Below are positions 17,993 to 25,643 of a DNA stretch of 64,000 nt, piece by piece (the stretch's first letter is position 1; each line of letters starts with the position of its first letter). This DNA is from an uncultured Bacteroidaceae bacterium (GTDB taxonomy: Bacteria; Bacteroidota; Bacteroidia; Bacteroidales; Bacteroidaceae). The position numbers and the translations under genes are program-made. The DNA is taken from positions 1 through 64,000 of the forward strand of contig CAJOJA010000019.1 in assembly GCA_905234735.1 (NCBI GenBank). Reading direction: 5' to 3'. The notes below the pieces were generated by a model. It was not told where the DNA came from and made no database searches. It saw only the letters and a list, made by a program, of their open reading frames with translations.

Positions 17993-20900
17993 TTACTTTA
18001 TCACGACCTTCTTGCCGTTCACGATGTAGATGCCCTTCGCGGCTTTCTTCACCTTCTGTCCAGCCAGGTTGTAAATAGCCGTATTGTCAATTGTCGATTG
18101 TCCATTGTCAATTGCATTTATGCTTGTTTCGCCGTTGAACTCAAAGCCAAAGGACTTGACACTTCCACCACTGCTGTAGGTGAGGTAGCACTTGTAGGCT
18201 GTTGCTGTGAAATCTTCGTCTTGTACAAGATAGAAAGCCTGATTGCCTTCCTGAGTCTGAAGGATATAATTATTGGCATTACATGTTACAGACGCATCTG
18301 TATAGACACCTGTCAGCAGACCTTCAGTATCAGTATATGAATCCTGGTATGCAGCACCCCATCCTGTCAGAGTCTCACTGAGATCCGATCCAGCATTCTT
18401 AATCAGGTAAGGGACATTGGCCACCGGCTCACTAACCTCTTCCAATTGCACGTTATTTGTCACGTCATTGACACCCGAACAACTATAGAATATGATATTG
18501 TCAAATGCAGAGCCTGATACGTCCGGCTTGAAGGGGAAGATAACAGTACCGTACTTACCAGCCTTAGCGGAAACTGTCACACTTGCCTGAGAAGCCTCAG
18601 CGATAGTGAAATTACAGCTATTTGCCGTGTACATATCATCATTGTTGTTGTTTGCAATATAACCGGGAGCTGTACTATTATACAATTGGAATTGGTTGTC
18701 AGTAGATGTCGCACGAATCTCAACCTCTAATGCCTTAGAAGCATCACTGGTCATACGGATTCTCTCATCGCCGTATGATCCACCATCTTTATTATAACCT
18801 AGTTTCTCAGTTGTCATATACATCTCTGTACCATCAGCACGAATTACGCTAAGTTTATACTTATTACCGCTCACCGATGTAAACTTAATGGCCTGATTAT
18901 AGTCTGTGTTTGTGGTGGTTTGATACTTAATACCGAAGTTTCCTTCATCTGAGTTTGCAGCACCCTCACGGAAGGTCACTGCATTACCATTCCAAGCCTT
19001 ACCAGCCTCAACGATTGTTAGCACATAGCGTTTTCCGGCATCTGGCGCGTTCAGTGTTTCTGCTGCGGTAATAGCAGTGTTGAGGGTTGATGTGGCAGAA
19101 AGGACCTCTGACTTGCTCTCGGTACCAGTGTCATACATACCTTTTGCGCTGGTATAGGCTGTGCCAAGGGCGTCAATGCTGCTACTATTGCGTTGGAATA
19201 CGCCTTCGCCTATATTATCTTCATTCTCTGTGATGGCTTTAGCAGCTGCCAAACTTGTATTTAAACCATCATAAGCATCTTTGGCTGCAATAAAGTTGTC
19301 GCGAGCTGTCGTAATATCATTAATAGCACCCTGAAGTTCTTCCTCTGTATTGAGCTCGTCAACATCTGTAGCATTGGCATTCTCAAGTTCTTCGCGTTCT
19401 GTTTGTCCTTCTTGTAATACACTATATGCGCCGTTGGACAAATAGTCATTATCCACCTCTTCCTCCAATTGCGGTAAATACTGCTTATAATAGATAAAAA
19501 GGCTACTTCCATAGTAACGCAAGCGGAAATTATCAAAAATTGTCCAATCTAGTGATACGTGATCCGTTGTGCTTTTAAAGCCCAACTTAAGGCTACCTTC
19601 ATCTGCATCTGTAACAACGGCTGCACAAGTGGCATCATATAAGCCTGCATCGAAGTAGAGTTTGGCACCTTGCTGTGAGTTGGGCACGTATTTGTAGCTT
19701 CCCTCGCTACCAACTCGGCTGTCGTTAGGCCAATCAAAGCTGATACCGTCACCAAGTTTATAAGATGTCTGAGCGTCTGCTGCAATGTTCTTCACCTTTG
19801 AGGTAATGCTGTTGATGTAGAGCACGCTCGTGGCATTGTCCGTACCGCCCGTATAGGCTGTATAGACAGTGCTCGCTTCTCCTGGACGTTGGAATGCCTG
19901 TACATTCAGACTATAGCTGCCAGTAGGCAGACCTGTCACTGTCTGGTTAATATCGAATTCTGTCTGATAATATTCACAGTTCGACCCATTTACACCCGGT
20001 GCTGAATCGTATGTCCACCCAGAGGCATCACCTGTTGCGAAGTCTGGATTTGCCATCAGACAAGTGATGTCAAAATATTCACCATCGTTGGAAGGCTCAG
20101 CACTGGAGATAAATGTCTTAATCGCCGTTCTCAGCGTGCTAATAGCAGTGTTAACACCTGCCAATGTTGTTGCTGCCTCGGCTGCACTACTCTGGGCAGA
20201 TGAAGCACTCGTCAGTGTAGTTGTTGCAGTTGGGTTTGTATTAGCGACCAAAGCCATTGCGTCTGCGCCAGCCTTCACTCTGACAAAGTCTGCATACGCT
20301 ACTTCTGAGGCACGAGCATTTGCAATCGTTGTGGTCAGGTTGCTGATAGCAGTATTACATTCGCTAACTGTTGAGCAGGAGGGTGCAGAAGCTGCAAGTG
20401 CTGTTTCAAGGGCGATTGTAGTCGTAACCTTGTCTCCCCAAGCATTGGCATCGGCAACCACTTGTGCCAAGTGACCTTGCTTCATCGCAAGCTCTGAAGT
20501 GTAGTAGGTCAAGTGGAAATCATCGGCGCCTGCCCATGTACTTGAACAATTGGAATAGAAACCGATTCCTACTTTACAATCAGCAGCCAAGGTGAAAGGA
20601 ACATACGTCCAAGCCCAGCCGTTTTCAAGCAAGTTCCCACTATTACCTTCTTTATGGTTATTTGCAATACCTACATTATCACTGGTTTCATAACTATAAA
20701 CGTAAACATTGGCATTTGCAGTAGTTGAGGCTCGGGTGGCACATTTCATAAGATAATAACCTGCAGGCAGGTTGACATCTTGAGACATATTCTTCTCGCC
20801 AGAATTGCTGTCTAAATAGAAATTATCAGGTGCATCAGTGTATTTTTGCCCTGAAGCGGTAGCTCCGTTTGTCCAACCTGTTGTTGATGCCACTGCTGCA

Positions 20901-22231
20901 TTGCTCATCATACTTGTAATGTCCGTTCCGTCAGTAGCTGCTGTTATAGTAATAGTACTGCCAGCACTACTCTTGAAATAGAATGTGCCAGCAGAGAAGT
21001 TCTTCAGGACTAGACCACTGGCAGCTATATTCATTGTGGAAACTTCATCTGCATCATCACTGGCATCTTGTGTATAGGAAATTGTTGCAGCTGCTGTAGA
21101 GGTTATCTTGTATACACCAGCAGAGGCTACGGTAAAGGCATACCATGCGCTGGCTGTGACCGTTTCATCGCCATCAAAGGCTGTTGGAGAATATACCTCA
21201 ACGGCATTACCATAGTATTCAAGAGTAAAGTTATCGAAGCAATACCATGTGTCAGTATTATTAGTAGCTTTAGTTCCTATACGGAGGTTTCCATCAGTCA
21301 CTATAACTGCAGGTGTAGTATTATGATAAAGGTCTTCCTTTCCAAATGCGTAAGATGCCTTTTGTAAAGCATTGCCATCATAGCCTTCAGGTGCATCGGG
21401 ATTATCTGTGATTTTGGTCAACGCAACCTGTTGGTCGTTGGCATAAAGATAACCAATGTTATCTCCTTTATAAAAGCCTTGATTCTTCACTACGTATTTT
21501 CCATTGGGCATACCTGTTAGTGCCTGATAATTATCAAACTCCTTGCCAAATTGCTCTACACAATAGTTTGAACCATCATTCCCAATTTGATTCGCACGAT
21601 ATCCCCAAGTATCAGTCAATTTTGTTCCTTGCCATGAACGGGTAGTTGGGAAATCTGCATTTTTAACTGTTGCATAATCAAATACAAAGAATCCAGCGTT
21701 ATAAATAGCTCCTGTAGCATCTTTGGGATTGGCGTTAGTGGCTCCGCTGAGGCTACTGATAAAATCCGCACGAGTGACTACCTGCCAATAATAGGCACTA
21801 CCATCTACTGATGTTCCGCCCTCAACAGTAGAGTCGTCTGTAGAATAAAGGTATTTCGTGCCGCTATCGTCATAACTGATGGTATAATAGTGGTTCTCTG
21901 TATCTACCTCAGTGAACGTAAAGTTCATACTGCTGTTGGAGTCCATCCACACACCACTCATATATCGACCCTTTGAAGTATCTCCTCCATTGTTCTGACG
22001 TGTTTGAATTGTATATACGCCATCACTTATCTTAGTCAAATCTAAATCCATACCGGCAGTACCGATAGTAGCATGTGTTCCCCACCAGTCACCTGCAGTC
22101 AAATATTGAGCGCTTTCAACGTTGTAGAGAAACACATCTGTCATGGTCGCTGTAATCTGCGAACCTGTCACAGCCCACGCCCCAATTGAGCACAATAGTG
22201 CTACGATAGCGAAAAGTAGTTTTCTTTTCAT
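17993..22231 (-). CDS. Giant multidomain secreted protein, T9SS-like tail
   Basis: 1412 residues. It has a signal peptide (MKRKLLFAIVALLCSIGAWA) and three beta-rich galactose-binding-like modules, each ending in the same kind of strand (CFDNFTLEYYG near 340, ADDFHLTYY near 590, IFDNFRLRYYG near 900). Alanine/threonine-rich helical FIVAR-like segments lie at about 600-710 and 920-1040, with a ricin- or fascin-like region near 1050-1190. The tail NLAGQKVKKAAKGIYIVNGK resembles a type IX secretion signal. No catalytic motif is recognised, so a surface carbohydrate-binding or adhesive role is inferred. Its DNA looks poorer in GC than that of the neighbours. An AATTGAN-type repeat is translated near the C-terminus (18079-18117). 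Confidence 0.85.
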   Translation of the reverse strand: MKRKLLFAIVALLCSIGAWAVTGSQITATMTDVFLYNVESAQYLTAGDWWGTHATIGTAGMDLDLTKISDGVYTIQTRQNNGGDTSKGRYMSGVWMDSNSSMNFTFTEVDTENHYYTISYDDSGTKYLYSTDDSTVEGGTSVDGSAYYWQVVTRADFISSLSGATNANPKDATGAIYNAGFFVFDYATVKNADFPTTRSWQGTKLTDTWGYRANQIGNDGSNYCVEQFGKEFDNYQALTGMPNGKYVVKNQGFYKGDNIGYLYANDQQVALTKITDNPDAPEGYDGNALQKASYAFGKEDLYHNTTPAVIVTDGNLRIGTKATNNTDTWYCFDNFTLEYYGNAVEVYSPTAFDGDETVTASAWYAFTVASAGVYKITSTAAATISYTQDASDDADEVSTMNIAASGLVLKNFSAGTFYFKSSAGSTITITAATDGTDITSMMSNAAVASTTGWTNGATASGQKYTDAPDNFYLDSNSGEKNMSQDVNLPAGYYLMKCATRASTTANANVYVYSYETSDNVGIANNHKEGNSGNLLENGWAWTYVPFTLAADCKVGIGFYSNCSSTWAGADDFHLTYYTSELAMKQGHLAQVVADANAWGDKVTTTIALETALAASAPSCSTVSECNTAISNLTTTIANARASEVAYADFVRVKAGADAMALVANTNPTATTTLTSASSAQSSAAEAATTLAGVNTAISTLRTAIKTFISSAEPSNDGEYFDITCLMANPDFATGDASGWTYDSAPGVNGSNCEYYQTEFDINQTVTGLPTGSYSLNVQAFQRPGEASTVYTAYTGGTDNATSVLYINSITSKVKNIAADAQTSYKLGDGISFDWPNDSRVGSEGSYKYVPNSQQGAKLYFDAGLYDATCAAVVTDADEGSLKLGFKSTTDHVSLDWTIFDNFRLRYYGSSLFIYYKQYLPQLEEEVDNDYLSNGAYSVLQEGQTEREELENANATDVDELNTEEELQGAINDITTARDNFIAAKDAYDGLNTSLAAAKAITENEDNIGEGVFQRNSSSIDALGTAYTSAKGMYDTGTESKSEVLSATSTLNTAITAAETLNAPDAGKRYVLTIVEAGKAWNGNAVTFREGAANSDEGNFGIKYQTTTNTDYNQAIKFTSVSGNKYKLSVIRADGTEMYMTTEKLGYNKDGGSYGDERIRMTSDASKALEVEIRATSTDNQFQLYNSTAPGYIANNNNDDMYTANSCNFTIAEASQASVTVSAKAGKYGTVIFPFKPDVSGSAFDNIIFYSCSGVNDVTNNVQLEEVSEPVANVPYLIKNAGSDLSETLTGWGAAYQDSYTDTEGLLTGVYTDASVTCNANNYILQTQEGNQAFYLVQDEDFTATAYKCYLTYSSGGSVKSFGFEFNGETSINAIDNGQSTIDNTAIYNLAGQKVKKAAKGIYIVNGKKVVIK
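18079..18117. repeat. AATTGAN heptamer array inside a coding sequence
   Basis: On the coding strand, ATTGACAATGGACAATCGAC and further units are translated as AIDNGQSTIDNTAI, just before the C-terminal tail. Same family as the intergenic arrays. Confidence 0.75.
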
Positions 22232-22430
22232 GTTAGTTAGTTTGTTTGTTGTTAATTAATTTTAGTTTGTACTTCGTCTGTATGCGCACAAAAAAAGCGT
22301 AAGACTGTGCCTACCGTCTGTTTTTTGTAAGCAGCGACTCTGCCCCCTGTGTAGGGAAACGGTGCCCGCTGGCCTTCGTTCGTGCTCCCCAAAATGCCCC
22401 TTTCTGCGCAATTTGCACGCAAAATCGCCG

Positions 22431-22438
22431 CAAAGTTA
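22431..22438 (-). promoter_or_regulatory. -7 element for the giant secreted protein
   Basis: TAACTTTG on the minus strand, about 200 bp before the start codon at 22231. Confidence 0.6.
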
Positions 22439-22578
22439 CGAAAAAACGAGGGAAATGCAAAAGGAAAACTCGTTTTTTCTTTGAATCAGTTGTTTTTAAA
22501 AGAACACTATTGTTATTAATTATTTCTCTCAAAAGAAACTTTTTCTATCATTTTCTTTCTCTACAAAGAAATATTTCG

Positions 22579-22586
22579 TATCTTTG
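22579..22586 (+). promoter_or_regulatory. -7 promoter element
   Basis: TATCTTTG, 58 bp upstream of the ATG at 22645. It lies inside the longer open frame that starts at 22510, so the protein must start downstream of it. Confidence 0.8.
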
Positions 22587-22644
22587 TCGCGTAAATGCAA
22601 CGAAATCAGGCTGCACAATTACTAAGAATATATTGATACAAGAT

Positions 22645-23841
22645 ATGGAATCATTATTTCGCGCCTACAACCGTCGCCTGGAAGAGACCCAGACCAACTA
22701 TGTCCGCTATCTCTACAGCACTATCGAGTGGAACGAACGCCTTATTGGCATCAAGGGAGCCAAAGGCGTGGGTAAGACAACCATGATGCTTCAGCACATC
22801 CGCCTCACCTTCCCCGACCGCATCAAAGCCTTCTATGCCTCGCTCGACAATATCTGGTTCAGCAGCCATACCGTCTCCGAACTGGTCGAATACCTCTATA
22901 CTCACGGTGTCACCCACCTCTTCCTTGATGAGGTTCACAAATACACCGGTTGGGTACGTGCCATCAAGAACCTCTACGACGACTATCCCAAGCTCCACAT
23001 CGTCTTCACCGGTTCCTCCCTCCTCGAGATTGACAATGCCGAGGGCGACCTCTCCCGTCGCCTCCGCATGTACACGCTCCACGGCCTATCCTTCCGCGAG
23101 TATCTCGACATCACAGGCACAGCCCATCTGCCCGTTCTCTCCCTGCAGGACATCCTCTCGAACCACATGCAGCACGCCTCATCCATCACTCGCGACTTCA
23201 AAGTGCTGCCCCACTTCGAGCAGTACACCAAGACAGGCTACTATCCCTTCTTCCTCGAAACCAGCTCTCCAGAAAGCTACTACGAGCGATTACAGAAAGT
23301 CGTCTCAACCGTCATCGAGAACGACATCCCCGCAGTCGAGAAGATTGAATACGAAACCCTCCAGAAAGCCAAGCGGCTGCTCATGACACTCGCCCAGTCA
23401 GCACCTTATACACCCAACATCGCCAACCTGTGCGCCTTGTTGTCCACCACCCGCAACCAGCTCATTCACCTGCTCTCACTGCTTGAGCGGGCAGCACTCA
23501 TCCGTCAGCTCCATGCCGACAACAAAGGCCTCAAGGCATTGGGCAAACCCGATAAAATACTCTTCAACAACACCAACCTCATGTATGCCCTCGGTTCAAC
23601 AGCCGATGCAGGAACACTTCGCGAATCATTCTTCTCAGCCATGATGTCCTTTAACCACACCATCCAGTATGCCAAGCAAGGCGACCTGCAGGTTGACGAG
23701 AAGTACCTCTTTGAGGTTGGAGGCAAAAAGAAGGGCTTCTCCCAGATTGCCGACCTGCCCGACAGTTACGTCGTGGCCGACAATATAGAAATCGGCTTTG
23801 GCAATAAAATCCCAATGTGGCTCTTCGGACTCACCTATTAG
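22645..23841 (+). CDS. AAA_14/DUF4143-type ATPase
   Basis: 398 residues from ATG 22645. The open frame extends upstream, but the promoter element at 22579 lies within that extension. Walker A is GIKGAKGVGKTTMM (about 36-49). Walker B-like HLFLDEVHKY lies about 94-103, and sensor VFTGSSLLEI and RRLRMYTLHGLSFREYL follow as in the AAA_14 group. The C-terminal half is DUF4143-like with a nuclease-fold ending (LQVDEKYLFEVGGKKKG). These ATPases are abundant in gut Bacteroidota and are thought of as mobile or defence-related. Their function is unknown. It converges on pyrH, and the two stop codons overlap by 4 bp. Confidence 0.85.
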   Translation: MESLFRAYNRRLEETQTNYVRYLYSTIEWNERLIGIKGAKGVGKTTMMLQHIRLTFPDRIKAFYASLDNIWFSSHTVSELVEYLYTHGVTHLFLDEVHKYTGWVRAIKNLYDDYPKLHIVFTGSSLLEIDNAEGDLSRRLRMYTLHGLSFREYLDITGTAHLPVLSLQDILSNHMQHASSITRDFKVLPHFEQYTKTGYYPFFLETSSPESYYERLQKVVSTVIENDIPAVEKIEYETLQKAKRLLMTLAQSAPYTPNIANLCALLSTTRNQLIHLLSLLERAALIRQLHADNKGLKALGKPDKILFNNTNLMYALGSTADAGTLRESFFSAMMSFNHTIQYAKQGDLQVDEKYLFEVGGKKKGFSQIADLPDSYVVADNIEIGFGNKIPMWLFGLTY

Positions 23842-24548
23842 TTGTGCACCAAGGTACCGATGTCCTCTCCGGCCATCACCTTCTTCAGGTTACCGTAGAT
23901 GTCCATGTTGAAGACGTAGATGGGCAGGTTGTTCATCTTGCACATGGTGGTGGCGGTCAGGTCCATCACCTTCAGGCCACGGTTGTAGATTTCGTCGTAA
24001 GTAATTTCCTGGAACTTTGTGGCTGTGGGGTCCTTCTCGGGGTCGGCGGTGTAGACACCGTCCACGCGGGTGCCCTTGAGCATGACGTCGGCCTCAATCT
24101 CGATGCCGCGCAGCGAGGAACCCGTGTCGGTGGTGAAGTAAGGGTTGCCCGTGCCGCCGCTCATGATGACCACCTCGCCGCGCTCCATGGCCTCGATGGC
24201 CTTCCACTTGGTGTAGAGCTCGCCGATGGGTTCCATGCGTATGGCCGTCAGGACGGTGGTCTTCTGGCCGATGGCCTGCAGTGCGCTGCACAGGCCAAGT
24301 GAGTTGATGACCGTGGCCAGCATGCCCATCTGGTCGCCACGTACGCGGTCGAAGCCCTTGCCGGCTCCGGTCAGTCCGCGGAAGATGTTACCGCCGCCGA
24401 TGACGATGCCCACTTGGACACCCATGTCCACTACTTCCTTGATCTGACGGGCATAGTCGTTCAGACGGTTCACGTCGATGCCGTAGCCCTGTTCTCCCTG
24501 CAGGCTCTCACCTGAGAGCTTCAGCAGAATCCTTTTGAACTTGTTCAT
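23838..24548 (-). CDS. pyrH: Uridylate kinase (UMP kinase)
   Basis: 236 residues, usual length. It begins KFKRILLKLSGESLQGEQGYGID, then VGIVIGGGNIFRG for nucleotide binding, VIMSGGTGNPYFTTDT, GVYTADPEKDPTATKF, and CKMNNLPIYVFNM. It phosphorylates UMP with ATP in pyrimidine nucleotide synthesis as a cytoplasmic hexamer. It lies about 40 bp downstream of birA on the same strand, with a heptamer-type repeat in between, and probably shares the birA promoter at 25410-25417. Confidence 0.96.
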   Translation of the reverse strand: MNKFKRILLKLSGESLQGEQGYGIDVNRLNDYARQIKEVVDMGVQVGIVIGGGNIFRGLTGAGKGFDRVRGDQMGMLATVINSLGLCSALQAIGQKTTVLTAIRMEPIGELYTKWKAIEAMERGEVVIMSGGTGNPYFTTDTGSSLRGIEIEADVMLKGTRVDGVYTADPEKDPTATKFQEITYDEIYNRGLKVMDLTATTMCKMNNLPIYVFNMDIYGNLKKVMAGEDIGTLVHN

Positions 24549-24572
24549 ATTTGGTCGTTTGGTTGTTTGGTA

Positions 24573-24600
24573 TTTACTTTTTAATTTTTCACTTTTCCTT
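24573..24600. repeat. AT-rich heptamer-type array between birA and pyrH
   Basis: TTTACTTTTTAATTTTTCAC, approximately 7-bp units of TTTTTAA/TTTTTCA. Confidence 0.5.
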
Positions 24601-25389
24601 TATTATATATTCCACCTCCTTGAAAGCATAGCGACGGCGGTCGCTCGCTTCATCGACGATTATCAAGTGGCCTGTGGGTTCCACGTCGACGATGGTGCCC
24701 AGGAACTCTCCTCCAGCGTCGCAGAAGCGATGAAGTTCGTCCCTGCGATAGAGGTTGGCGAGGTACATCTCGTGCAGTTCGTCGAATCGCCCCTGTTCCG
24801 TCCATTCGTAGTAGCGTGTGAAGTGCTCCATGATGGCCTCCAGCACGAAGCGCCGCTCCACCTCGCAGCCCAGGATTTGGGCCAGAGAAATAGGAGCCCC
24901 CCTAAATCCCCCCATGATGGGGGACTTGAATTCGGTTTGGTTGATGTTGATACCGACGCCGAGTATGCTGCACTCCACCGTCTGGCCTCGCAGTTCGTTC
25001 TCGATGAGCATGCCGCAAAGTTTACGGTCGCCGTAGTAGATGTCGTTGGGCCACTTTATTTTTAATTGAAAGTTGAAAATTGAAATTTGATAGTTAAGGG
25101 CCTCGCGGATGGCCAGCGCCAGCACTTCGCTGAGGACGAACATACGGTGGGCAGGGATGTGACGCGGATGGACGAGCAGGCTGAAGAGCAGGTTCTGGCC
25201 GGGCTGTGACTCCCAGCGGTTCTGCCCCGCCCCACGTCCCGCTGTCTGGTGCTCAGCCGTCACCAGCGTGATGCGACGCTCCTCAAGGGGACGGTACGCC
25301 TTCAGGAAGTCGTTCGTGCTCGTCACCTCCCCCAGTTCCACCATGCGAAACCAGGGCGAGTCGTCGAGGCAAAAGTGTTTATCGGTCAT
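24589..25389 (-). CDS. birA: Biotin-[acetyl-CoA-carboxylase] ligase, short BirA without HTH
   Basis: 266 residues. Typical blocks are VTSTNDFLKAY, VTAEHQTAGRGAGQNRWES (biotinyl-AMP loop), NLLFSLLVHP, KWPNDIYYGDRKLCGMLIE and GVGININQT. There is no N-terminal HTH, so it is a catalytic-only ligase that attaches biotin to carboxylases. Two segments look foreign: NYQISIFNFQLKIK before KWPNDI, encoded by a heptamer array (25058-25096), and KSPIMGGFRGAP after the NQTEF block, encoded by a 32-bp palindromic element (24893-24924). Both stay in frame and replace loops that vary in relatives, so the protein is probably active. Confidence 0.93.
   Translation of the reverse strand: MTDKHFCLDDSPWFRMVELGEVTSTNDFLKAYRPLEERRITLVTAEHQTAGRGAGQNRWESQPGQNLLFSLLVHPRHIPAHRMFVLSEVLALAIREALNYQISIFNFQLKIKWPNDIYYGDRKLCGMLIENELRGQTVECSILGVGININQTEFKSPIMGGFRGAPISLAQILGCEVERRFVLEAIMEHFTRYYEWTEQGRFDELHEMYLANLYRRDELHRFCDAGGEFLGTIVDVEPTGHLIIVDEASDRRRYAFKEVEYIIKEK
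24893..24924. repeat. 32-bp palindromic element inside birA
   Basis: Plus strand begins GGAGCCCCCCTAAATC and ends CCCCCATGATGGGGGA. It is translated on the minus strand as SPIMGGFRGAP. The same element in opposite orientation to the gene is found in the radical SAM gene (62399-62430) and, degenerate, in the LuxR gene (63298-63329). Confidence 0.85.
25058..25096. repeat. Heptamer array inside birA
   Basis: Units AATTGAA, AGTTGAA, AATTGAA, ATTTGAT and AGTTAA in tandem. They are translated without a stop as NYQISIFNFQLKI on the minus strand. Confidence 0.85.
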
Positions 25390-25409
25390 TCTGTCTCAGT
25401 ATTTGTTTG

Positions 25410-25417
25410 CAAAGATA
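25410..25417 (-). promoter_or_regulatory. -7 element of the birA-pyrH unit
   Basis: TATCTTTG on the minus strand, about 20 bp before the birA start. It is divergent from the corA promoter at 25482. Confidence 0.8.
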
Positions 25418-25439
25418 GCATTTTTTCGTCTCTTCACCA

Positions 25440-25475
25440 CATTTTTTACTTTTTACTTTTTAATTTTTAATTTAT
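25440..25475. repeat. AT-rich heptamer array upstream of corA
   Basis: TTTTTAC TTTTTAC TTTTTAA units between the two divergent -7 elements, covering the -33 zone of the corA promoter. Confidence 0.6.
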
Positions 25476-25481
25476 TTATCG

Positions 25482-25489
25482 TATCTTTG
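25482..25489 (+). promoter_or_regulatory. -7 element of corA
   Basis: TATCTTTG. It implies a leader of about 150 nt before the corA ATG at 25644, unusually long for this window. Confidence 0.8.
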
Positions 25490-25524
25490 CGGACAGTTTA
25501 ACCAAAAAACAAATAAAAACCACT

Positions 25525-25566
25525 ATGGACGACTATCCGGCGGAGAATGACAAACGCTTAGGGTAG
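25525..25566 (+). CDS. Putative 13-codon leader peptide upstream of corA
   Basis: ATG at 25525 and TAG at 25564 give MDDYPAENDKRLG. The first nine residues include D, D, P, E and D. The ORF lies in the transcribed leader of a Mg2+ transporter gene. Short N-terminal acidic/proline-rich peptides sense low Mg2+ in enterobacterial mgtL by destabilising the ribosome, so a similar role is possible here. This is inference: no initiation signal beyond the ATG is visible. Confidence 0.35.
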   Translation: MDDYPAENDKRLG

Positions 25567-25584
25567 GGTGGCAAACACACAGAG

Positions 25585-25642
25585 AAGGCCGCTCTCCCCT
25601 TGACAGTTTATTTCTCTCACACACACTCAAGGAGGAAAGGCC
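25585..25642 (+). promoter_or_regulatory. Possible leader hairpin masking the corA ribosome site
   Basis: CCTTG (25598-25602) can pair with CAAGG (25628-25632) and GGCC (25587-25590) with GGCC (25639-25642). This places AAGGAGG, a rare good Shine-Dalgarno for this genome, in a stem just before the corA ATG. It is a hand fold with a large loop and is unverified. Confidence 0.35.
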
Positions 25643-25643
25643 A

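Larger units (their letters stand above)
22232..22644. other. Divergent promoter region
   Basis: It holds the minus-strand -7 element for the giant secreted protein (22431-22438), which implies a leader of roughly 195 nt, and the plus-strand -7 element for the AAA ATPase gene (22579-22586). The leader includes an imperfect AGAC...GTCT hairpin followed by a T-run near 22290, which could be an attenuator. No open frame here is convincing. Confidence 0.5.

Noticed and set aside
17993-22231. Glycoside hydrolase activity for the giant secreted protein
   Set aside because: Only binding-type and helical modules are visible. No catalytic motif was found, so no enzyme function was assigned.
22311-22532. 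73-codon minus-strand frame upstream of the giant protein
   Set aside because: It overlaps both promoter elements of the divergent region. There is no signal peptide or family, and it is probably chance.
22510-22644. Upstream 45-codon extension of the AAA ATPase
   Set aside because: The consensus -7 element at 22579-22586 lies inside it, and the extension is not similar to the family N-terminus.
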